From the NCBI GenBank assembly GCA_949507465.1, contig CATEMS010000308.1, positions 1 through 6,275 on the forward strand: 6,275 nt of DNA, in the 5' to 3' direction. The DNA is from Flavobacteriaceae bacterium. Its GTDB lineage: Bacteria; Bacteroidota; Bacteroidia; Flavobacteriales; Flavobacteriaceae. Each line of letters starts with the position of its first letter. Within the stretch, counting starts at the first letter, position 1. The position numbers were made by a program, and so were the translations under genes. The notes under the pieces were generated by a model. It made no database searches. It was given only the letters and a program-made list of their open reading frames with translations, and had not been told where the DNA came from. Of the stretch, positions 1 to 4,727 are shown piece by piece.

Positions 1-332
1 TAGTAGATGTATATTTTGGATCTCAAAATATTGGACAGGTAAATGGGCAAGGTCCAGACAGAGGTTCTCAGTACCGTTCTATTATATTTTATCAAAACCA
101 ACTCCAAAAAGATATCATAGAAGCCAAAATAAAAGAAATAGAACAAACACTTGGAAAAGGCTATGTAGCTGCACAGGTTCTTCCTTTTGAAAAGTTTTGG
201 AAAGCTGAGTCTTACCACCAAAATTACGAGAAATTAAACCCAACAAACCCATATGTGCAGAATGTATCAATCCCTAGACTAAGAAAATTTCAGAAAAAAT
301 TTCCAAATTTATTGAAAACAAAAGCACACTAA
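1..332 (+). CDS. msrA: Peptide methionine sulfoxide reductase MsrA, C-terminal part (5' end outside window)
   Basis: This is the last 109 codons of an open frame running in from the left edge and ending at TAA 330-332. MsrA reduces the S-epimer of methionine sulfoxide in free or protein-bound methionine, using thioredoxin, in the cytoplasm or periplasm. The visible part carries the family's C-terminal landmarks in order: QVNGQGPDRGSQYRSIIFY (substrate-pocket region with the conserved GxQYRS), then FEKFWKAESYHQNY (conserved FW.AE.YHQ.Y), then the tail SIPRLRKFQKKFP. The N-terminal GCFW catalytic-cysteine motif must lie upstream of the window, so activity and cell location (signal peptide or not) cannot be judged. 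No cysteine is present in the visible part, so any resolving cysteine would also have to lie upstream. It converges on the methyltransferase gene with 18 bp between stop codons. It shows no evident link to the kynurenine genes. Confidence 0.9.
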   Translation, partial: VDVYFGSQNIGQVNGQGPDRGSQYRSIIFYQNQLQKDIIEAKIKEIEQTLGKGYVAAQVLPFEKFWKAESYHQNYEKLNPTNPYVQNVSIPRLRKFQKKFPNLLKTKAH

Positions 333-381
333 AAAGGTGTCTATTTGGATTTATTTGATGGCCTTTATTGAAAATAAAAGC
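308..381. repeat. Short near-identical direct repeat at the convergent gene ends
   Basis: TTTATTGAAAACAAAAGC at 308-325 recurs as TTTATTGAAAATAAAAGC at 364-381, 17 of 18 bases identical and 56 bp apart. The first copy codes for the last residues of MsrA. The second lies in the 3' end of the oppositely oriented methyltransferase gene. The second copy also sits in an AT-rich inverted repeat (GCCTTTATT-GAA-AATAAAAGC, one mismatch) that could fold as a weak hairpin. The low complexity of the sequence means chance similarity is quite possible. Confidence 0.3.
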
Positions 382-1148
382 GGGTACAAAGCAGGAGTCA
401 ATTCATACATGCCATTTTTATTAATTTCTAAGGAGGGAAAAACATTGTAAGGGCTCTGCTGGTGTTCTTTGAGATATTCTATGGTAAGACCGGCATTAAC
501 TAGGGCGTTGACCATACTGCCAAGGCTATGATTCCAACCATATTCTTTACTCTCCAGCTTTGCCTCTGGGGCAGCATAACTACCCATATACTGTTCATAA
601 ATAGCCTGTTTTTGATCATAACCATACCGCATCAAGGGCGGAGAAACTGTATAGTCAAACATCCAAGCAATGGGATGAAAATCAACAATATAAAACATAC
701 CTCCAGGTTTTAATCGCTGGGCAATCATTTGAGCCCAAGGCGCCAGATCAGGTAACCAACCTATGGTACCATAACTAGTAAATACGATATCAAAAGTTTG
801 AGAAACAAAGTGAGAGGTATCCAAGACATTACAACAAACAAAACTAGCATCAAGAGAAAGTTCTTGGTTTAGATTTTGCGCCAGAGCTATCGCTTTATCA
901 CTAAAATCTATCCCTGTGCACTTGGCTCCTAGCCTGCTAAAACTCAATGTATCTTGCCCAAAATGACATTGTAAGTGTAACAGGGTTTTTCCTGAAACAT
1001 CTCCTAAGGCTTCACGTTCAAAACTGTGTAGAGAAGAACCTCCTTTTTTAAAGGCCTCTAGATTATAAAAATCACTCTTGGCATGAACAGCAACACGATC
1101 GTTCCAGGTTTGCTTATTAGTTTTAAAGGCAGTGGTTAGATCTATCAT
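351..1148 (-). CDS. Class I SAM-dependent methyltransferase, substrate unknown
   Basis: This is a 265-residue cytoplasmic protein with the Rossmann-like fold of the Methyltransf_11/25 type. Motif I is the variant TLLHLQCHFGQDTLS (about residues 55-69), replacing the usual DxGxGxG glycine loop with QCHFGQD. GIDFSDKAI follows, with acidic D81 at the end of strand 2, expected to bind the SAM ribose. Next come FDIVFTSYGTIGWL (119-132, motif II/strand 4) and LKPGGMFYIVDFHP (146-159, strand 5). The C-terminal third is rich in Tyr and Trp and probably forms the acceptor pocket. The LHLQCHFGQDTLS variant is a recurring uncharacterised bacterial subfamily, so no substrate is assigned. The ATG at 1146-1148 is the first in frame before motif I. 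The gene lies 41 bp downstream of the CDGSH gene on the same strand, suggesting co-transcription. Confidence 0.85.
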   Translation of the reverse strand: MIDLTTAFKTNKQTWNDRVAVHAKSDFYNLEAFKKGGSSLHSFEREALGDVSGKTLLHLQCHFGQDTLSFSRLGAKCTGIDFSDKAIALAQNLNQELSLDASFVCCNVLDTSHFVSQTFDIVFTSYGTIGWLPDLAPWAQMIAQRLKPGGMFYIVDFHPIAWMFDYTVSPPLMRYGYDQKQAIYEQYMGSYAAPEAKLESKEYGWNHSLGSMVNALVNAGLTIEYLKEHQQSPYNVFPSLEINKNGMYELTPALYPLLFSIKAIK

Positions 1149-1189
1149 TAACTAGACGTTGAGAATTTCAATTAGGGAGGTCTTAATTT

Positions 1190-1354
1190 TTAAGTTTTGT
1201 GAGCTCCGTCACAAAAAGGCATGTTAGCACTTTTGTTACATCTGCAATAAGATGCTCTTGAGGGCTTTACTTCTTGTCTTCCGTCTGGGTGGGTAATGGT
1301 GTGTTCTCCCACCACAACGATGGGGCCATTATCTAATAAATTGACTTTTGTCAT
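1190..1354 (-). CDS. Small CDGSH-type iron-sulfur (2Fe-2S) protein
   Basis: This is a minimal 54-residue protein with a single CDGSH (mitoNEET-like) domain. The cluster motif C-x-C-x2-S-x3-P-x-C-D-G-A-H is complete, with ligands C37, C39, C48 and H52 (three Cys and one His). The preceding NGPIVVVGEHTITHPDGRQ forms the expected beta-rich lead-in. Family members bind a redox-active, labile 2Fe-2S cluster and are thought to act in electron or cluster transfer; the bacterial role is largely unknown. I chose the ATG at 1352-1354. The frame stays open to 1423, but the extra 23 residues (MDSNYGFIIFEISYIYSNQK...) are unlike family N-termini and would overlap a candidate promoter. There is no transmembrane anchor in the chosen form, so it should be soluble. 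It is the first gene of a probable two-gene leftward unit with the methyltransferase. Confidence 0.85.
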   Translation of the reverse strand: MTKVNLLDNGPIVVVGEHTITHPDGRQEVKPSRASYCRCNKSANMPFCDGAHKT

Positions 1355-1392
1355 GGTATGCGCTTTTTGATTTGAGTAAATATAAGATATTT

Positions 1393-1423
1393 CAAAAATT
1401 ATAAACCCATAATTGGAATCCAA
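1393..1423 (-). promoter_or_regulatory. Candidate Bacteroidota-type promoter for the CDGSH/methyltransferase pair
   Basis: Reading leftward, TTG at 1423-1421 is followed after 20 bp by AATTTTTG at 1400-1393, seven of eight positions matching the Bacteroidota -7 consensus TAnnTTTG. Transcription would begin near 1386, giving a leader of about 30 nt before the ATG at 1354. In such AT-rich sequence a match of this quality can arise by chance. Confidence 0.35.
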
Positions 1424-1434
1424 GAATTAAAAAA

Positions 1435-1450
1435 ATACATTAAGATGTAT
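1435..1450. promoter_or_regulatory. Interrupted palindrome ATACAT-N4-ATGTAT, possible operator
   Basis: ATACAT at 1435-1440 and ATGTAT at 1445-1450 are perfect inverted repeats around TAAG. The site lies just upstream of the TTGACA box at 1456-1461 and behind the candidate leftward promoter, a position where a dimeric regulator could influence both divergent units. It is A/T-rich, so coincidence is possible, and no regulator gene is visible in the window. Confidence 0.35.
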
Positions 1451-1455
1451 GTGTA

Positions 1456-1490
1456 TTGACAGCAAGGGGCTTAATTTTCTCTTAATTTTT
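1456..1490 (+). promoter_or_regulatory. Weak candidate promoter region for the kynurenine operon
   Basis: TTGACA at 1456-1461 is followed by two TAATTTTy elements, TAATTTTC (1472-1479) and TAATTTTT (1483-1490), each seven of eight against TAnnTTTG. The spacing from TTG to the second element is 24 bp, slightly long for Bacteroidota promoters, and 13 bp to the first, too short. The two elements belong to the tandem CTTAATTTT repeat. If used, the kynU leader would be roughly 125 nt and contain the palindrome at 1556-1567. Confidence 0.25.
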
Positions 1491-1555
1491 CCTCCAAGGC
1501 GGCAGTAATGAAATACTTTCTATATTTTTACTAAAATCGAACAACCCAGATTTTG

Positions 1556-1567
1556 GTGTAATTACAC
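1556..1567. promoter_or_regulatory. Perfect 12-bp palindrome GTGTAATTACAC upstream of kynU, candidate operator
   Basis: GTGTAATTACAC is fully self-complementary and ends 55 bp before the kynU ATG. Its size and symmetry suit a dimeric helix-turn-helix regulator. Kynurenine genes in proteobacteria are controlled by the Lrp/AsnC-type KynR, but no equivalent is encoded here and the identity of any binding protein is unknown. A partly similar GGTGTTTTAAT follows at 1582-1592. Confidence 0.45.
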
Positions 1568-1622
1568 AATTAAAAATGACCGGTGTTTTAATCAATCAGA
1601 TCCTATAATCTACTTGCTAATT

Positions 1623-2885
1623 ATGGAATTTAAAAATACAAGAGCTTTTGCCCAACAATGTGATGATCAAGACCCCCTTTCATGTTTTAGAAAAGAGTTT
1701 TTACTTCCTACAGATTCTCAAGGAAATGAATTAATTTATCTCTGCGGAAACTCTTTAGGATTGCAACCTATAAAAACAAAAAATTACATACAACAAGAGC
1801 TAGAAGACTGGGCAAAATATGGTGTAGAAGGACATACCGAGGCTAAAAACCCATGGCTCCCTTATCATGAGTTTTTAACTCAAAATATGGCAACAATTGT
1901 AGGAGCTAAACCAAACGAGGTAGTAATCATGAATACCTTGACCACCAATTTACATCTAATGATGGTAAGTTTTTACCAACCTACTCCAAAAAAATATAAA
2001 ATTGTAGTGGAGAGTGATGCCTTTCCTAGCGACAAATATGCCATGGAGAGCCAACTAAAATTTCATGGTTTTGATGCCAAAGATGGTCTCATTTTATGGA
2101 AACCAAGGGAAGGTGAGGATGTATGCCGTTATGAAGATCTTGAGCAAATTTTAGAGACACAATCAGATGAGATTGCCCTTTTGATGATAGGGACTACCAA
2201 TTATTACTCTGGGCAGCATTTTCCGTTAAAGAAAATTACTGCACTGGGCCATAAACATAATTGCATGGTTGGCTTTGATCTGGCCCATGGAGTTGGTAAC
2301 ATTCAACCAAATCTTCATGCCATTGGGGCAGATTTTGCCGTTTGGTGCACCTACAAATATTTAAACAGTGGTCCTGGATCATTAGGAGGCTGTTTTGTTC
2401 ATGAGCGGCATGGAAAAAATAAAAAAATCAACCGTTTTACAGGTTGGTGGGGACATAATAAAAAAACACGCTTTAACATGCGTCATGAGTTTGATGCCAT
2501 CCCTGGAGCAGAAGGATGGCAGTTAAGCAACCCTCCTATTTTATCAATGGCGGCAATACGTGCTTCTCTAGATACTTTTAAAGAAGCGGGTTTTGAAAAT
2601 CTTAGAGAGAAAAGTGAGCGACTAACTGGGTATCTTGAATACTTACTTGATGAGATAGGTTCTGGTAAGGTTGATATTATCACTCCAAGAAACAAAGAAG
2701 AACGAGGCTGTCAATTAAGCATAAAGGTTAAAAACGCAGATAAAACACTGCATGAGAGATTAACCCAAGCAGGCGTTATAAGCGACTGGAGAGAACCAAA
2801 TGTTATTAGAGTTGCTCCGGCGCCTTTGTATAATAGTTTTGAAGATGTATTTGAATTTGTATCACGATTAAAAAGTATATTGTAA
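1623..2885 (+). CDS. kynU: Kynureninase (EC 3.7.1.3)
   Basis: This is a 420-residue PLP-dependent enzyme of aminotransferase fold type I. It cleaves kynurenine to anthranilate plus alanine or, given the adjacent kmo, mainly 3-hydroxykynurenine to 3-hydroxyanthranilate plus alanine. Landmarks are LCGNSLGLQP (about 40-49, N-terminal substrate loop), MNTLTTNLH (103-111, PLP phosphate region), GFDLAHGVGN (217-226, D219 facing the pyridine nitrogen) and WCTYKYLNSGPG (241-252) with K245 as the Schiff-base lysine. GWWGH (274-278) and a C-terminal REPNVIRVAPAPLYN follow, the latter carrying the conserved substrate-carboxylate arginine. The length is usual for the family. I take the ATG at 1623; a TTG three codons upstream (1614) adds nothing conserved. 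It is the first gene of the operon, and its TAA (2883-2885) is one base from the kmo ATG, implying translational coupling. Confidence 0.96.
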   Translation: MEFKNTRAFAQQCDDQDPLSCFRKEFLLPTDSQGNELIYLCGNSLGLQPIKTKNYIQQELEDWAKYGVEGHTEAKNPWLPYHEFLTQNMATIVGAKPNEVVIMNTLTTNLHLMMVSFYQPTPKKYKIVVESDAFPSDKYAMESQLKFHGFDAKDGLILWKPREGEDVCRYEDLEQILETQSDEIALLMIGTTNYYSGQHFPLKKITALGHKHNCMVGFDLAHGVGNIQPNLHAIGADFAVWCTYKYLNSGPGSLGGCFVHERHGKNKKINRFTGWWGHNKKTRFNMRHEFDAIPGAEGWQLSNPPILSMAAIRASLDTFKEAGFENLREKSERLTGYLEYLLDEIGSGKVDIITPRNKEERGCQLSIKVKNADKTLHERLTQAGVISDWREPNVIRVAPAPLYNSFEDVFEFVSRLKSIL

Positions 2886-2886
2886 C

Positions 2887-4287
2887 ATGGAAAATAGTAA
2901 CCAAAAATTACTAATCATTGGAGCAGGATTATGTGGTAGCTTATTGGCGCTTCGCATGGCACAAAGAGGATATCAAGTACAACTGGTAGAAAAGCGGCCA
3001 GATCTTCGTGAGATTACCCAAGATGCTGGGCGATCCATCAACCTGTCACTTAGTGATCGTGGCCTAAAAGCATTACGTCTTGCGGGTGTTGAAAAACAGG
3101 CTTTAGAACTATGTATCCCGATGTATGGTCGAATGATTCACGATATAAAAGGCAATACCTTCATGAGTGATTATAGTGGTAGAGAGGGAGAATACATAAA
3201 TTCTATATCACGTCCAGGATTAAACATGCTTCTTTTAGACCAAGCGCAAGCCATGCCAAATGTTGAATTAATTTTCAATAAAGGATGTACCGCTGTAGAC
3301 CTCAAACAAGGGAGTGCTACTTTTGTAGATCATCATACTAAACAAGAAAGTATTTTTAAAGGAGATCTTATCTTAGCCACCGATGGAGCTGGCTCTGTAG
3401 TTCGCAAAGCAATGTTTAACAAACCAGAACTCTTGTTTAGTTTTTCTCAACAATGGCTCACCCATGGGTATAAAGAGATTACCATACCGGCTACCAAAGA
3501 TGGTGGCTATAGAACCGAAAAAGGAGCCTTGCATATTTGGCCCCGGGGAGAAGATATGCTCATTGCACTCCCAAACCTTGATGGAAGCTTCACAGTAACA
3601 CTATTTGCTCCTTATGCAAATACAAAATATTGTTTTGATAATTTAACAACTCCAGAAATAGTCCTAGAGTATTTTAACCAACAATATCCTGATGCTATAG
3701 CATTGATGCCTAATCTAGTTACAGAGTTTTTTGAAAACCCAACTGGACCCTTGGGCACGATACGTTGTAATCCTTGGCACTGCTATGAAAAAGTTGTTCT
3801 ACTTGGAGATGCAGCCCACGCAATTGTACCGTTTTATGGGCAAGGCATGAATGCCAGTTTTGAAGATGTTTTTGTGTTTGACCAAATACTAAACAAATAC
3901 CAAGGAGATTGGAAAGCAGTCTTAACTGCCTATGAAAAGACACGCAGAAAAGATACTGATGCCATTGCAAATTTGGCCTTAGATAATTTTCATGAAATGA
4001 AAGAACATACAGCAAGCCCACTGTTCCAGGAAAAACGAAAATTAGAAATGGCTTTTGAAGGACAATTTCCAACAGCGTATTCTAGTAAATATTCTTTAGT
4101 TACTTTTAATGAAGATATTTCATACCATCAAGCAATGACCAGAGGAAGAGCGCAAGACAAAACAATATTAAAGCTCTTATCTGATGGCTCATTGCCAGAG
4201 CATATGAAAACAAAAGACAAATTAAACTTAGTGCAACAACAAACAAACGCATTGCTTGAAAAAAGTGAAGCAGCAAGAAAAATATAA
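2887..4287 (+). CDS. kmo: Kynurenine 3-monooxygenase (EC 1.14.13.9)
   Basis: This is a 466-residue FAD-dependent class A monooxygenase that hydroxylates L-kynurenine to 3-hydroxykynurenine with NADPH and O2. Landmarks are the dinucleotide-binding GxGxxG in LLIIGAGLCGS (8-18), ending at acidic E35; the KMO signature GRSINLSLSDRG (48-59); and YGRMIHDIKG (80-89), with R82 a likely substrate-carboxylate arginine. EYINSISRPGLN (102-113) includes Y103, matching the conserved substrate tyrosine. The DG motif LATDGAGSVVR (163-173) and the FAD-ribityl GD motif LLGDAAHAIVPFYGQGMN (305-322) complete the set. The C-terminus (about 440-466) is charged and lacks a hydrophobic helix, so the protein is soluble like bacterial KMOs and unlike the membrane-anchored mitochondrial enzyme. 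It sits between kynU (1-bp gap) and the RidA gene (6-bp gap); the latter two enzymes act further down the same pathway. Confidence 0.96.
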   Translation: MENSNQKLLIIGAGLCGSLLALRMAQRGYQVQLVEKRPDLREITQDAGRSINLSLSDRGLKALRLAGVEKQALELCIPMYGRMIHDIKGNTFMSDYSGREGEYINSISRPGLNMLLLDQAQAMPNVELIFNKGCTAVDLKQGSATFVDHHTKQESIFKGDLILATDGAGSVVRKAMFNKPELLFSFSQQWLTHGYKEITIPATKDGGYRTEKGALHIWPRGEDMLIALPNLDGSFTVTLFAPYANTKYCFDNLTTPEIVLEYFNQQYPDAIALMPNLVTEFFENPTGPLGTIRCNPWHCYEKVVLLGDAAHAIVPFYGQGMNASFEDVFVFDQILNKYQGDWKAVLTAYEKTRRKDTDAIANLALDNFHEMKEHTASPLFQEKRKLEMAFEGQFPTAYSSKYSLVTFNEDISYHQAMTRGRAQDKTILKLLSDGSLPEHMKTKDKLNLVQQQTNALLEKSEAARKI

Positions 4288-4293
4288 TACATT

Positions 4294-4707
4294 ATGGGAA
4301 AATTAGTAGCAGGAAAAGCAACACCCAGAGGTGCGTATCCTCATATTAAAAGAGCAGGTGATTTTTTATTTGTAAGCGGAACAAGTTCTCGCTTGCCAGA
4401 TAACACCATTGCAGGTGCCAATAAAATTGATGAAATGGGTACTATTTTTTTGGATATTAAACAACAAACCAGAGCCGTTTTAAATAATATTAAAGATGTA
4501 CTGGCTTCAGAAAATGCAAGCCTGAAAGACGTTGTTGAAGTGGGGAGTTTTTTGGTAAACATGAATGATTTTGGAGGCTACAATGAGGTTTATGGAGAGT
4601 TTTTCGACAAAGAAACAGGACCCGCAAGAACAACCGTTGCCGTGCATCAATTACCGCATCCACATCTTGTTATAGAAATTAAAGTAACGGCCTATAAACC
4701 CTTATAG
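4294..4707 (+). CDS. RidA/YjgF-family protein, probable 2-aminomuconate deaminase
   Basis: This is a 137-residue protein of the RidA (YjgF/YER057c/UK114) superfamily, which forms trimers with active sites at subunit interfaces. Visible landmarks are the N-terminal GKATPRGAYPHIKRAGDFLFVSG (from G7; Y16 at the usual tyrosine position), VVEVGSFLVNMNDFGGYNEVYGEFF (80-104) and GPARTTVAVHQLPHPHLVIEIK (109-130). R112 is the conserved carboxylate-binding arginine and E128 the usual glutamate. The GKATPRG start and VHQLPHPHLVIEIK end recall 2-aminomuconate deaminases of the 2-nitrobenzoate and 2-aminophenol pathways (NbaF/AmnD type), which release ammonia from 2-aminomuconate to give 4-oxalocrotonate. 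Placement between kmo and a semialdehyde dehydrogenase gene fits this step. A general imine/enamine deaminase role is the alternative. It starts 6 bp after the kmo stop. Confidence 0.82.
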   Translation: MGKLVAGKATPRGAYPHIKRAGDFLFVSGTSSRLPDNTIAGANKIDEMGTIFLDIKQQTRAVLNNIKDVLASENASLKDVVEVGSFLVNMNDFGGYNEVYGEFFDKETGPARTTVAVHQLPHPHLVIEIKVTAYKPL

Positions 4708-4727
4708 AAATTAAATTAAACAGTACC

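Larger units (their letters stand above)
1355..1622. other. Divergent intergenic region between the CDGSH gene and the kynurenine operon
   Basis: These 268 bp hold no convincing gene on either strand. The region must contain the promoters for both directions. Visible elements are a possible leftward promoter (1393-1423), an interrupted palindrome (1435-1450), a TTGACA box (1456-1461), a tandem repeat of CTTAATTTT (1470-1478 and 1481-1489, one helical turn apart) and a perfect palindrome (1556-1567). No riboswitch or tRNA-like fold was recognised. Confidence 0.7.

Noticed and set aside
361..381. Hairpin GCCTTTATT-GAA-AATAAAAGC as an intrinsic terminator
   Set aside because: The stem is weak and A/T-rich with a mismatch, lies inside the methyltransferase coding end and is not followed by a U tract on either strand.
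528..713. 61-codon forward open frame inside the methyltransferase gene
   Set aside because: It is antisense to a well-supported gene, has no recognisable domain and reads as a shadow frame.
1604..1609. Perfect TATAAT hexamer just upstream of kynU
   Set aside because: It is only 13 bp from the ATG, has no matching -35 box 17 bp upstream, and Bacteroidota housekeeping promoters do not use this -10 form.
1614..1622. TTG start giving kynU three extra residues
   Set aside because: An ATG follows three codons later with a normal spacing and the extra residues are not conserved in the family.
2483..2695. 70-codon reverse open frame inside kynU
   Set aside because: It lies opposite conserved kynureninase sequence and shows no family features or plausible start context.
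3719..4072. 117-codon reverse open frame inside kmo
   Set aside because: It is complementary to the conserved FAD GD-motif region and its composition (many Leu, His, Cys, Phe) is typical of an antisense shadow.
4341..4562. 73-codon reverse open frame inside the RidA-family gene
   Set aside because: It is a shadow of the conserved RidA coding sequence.
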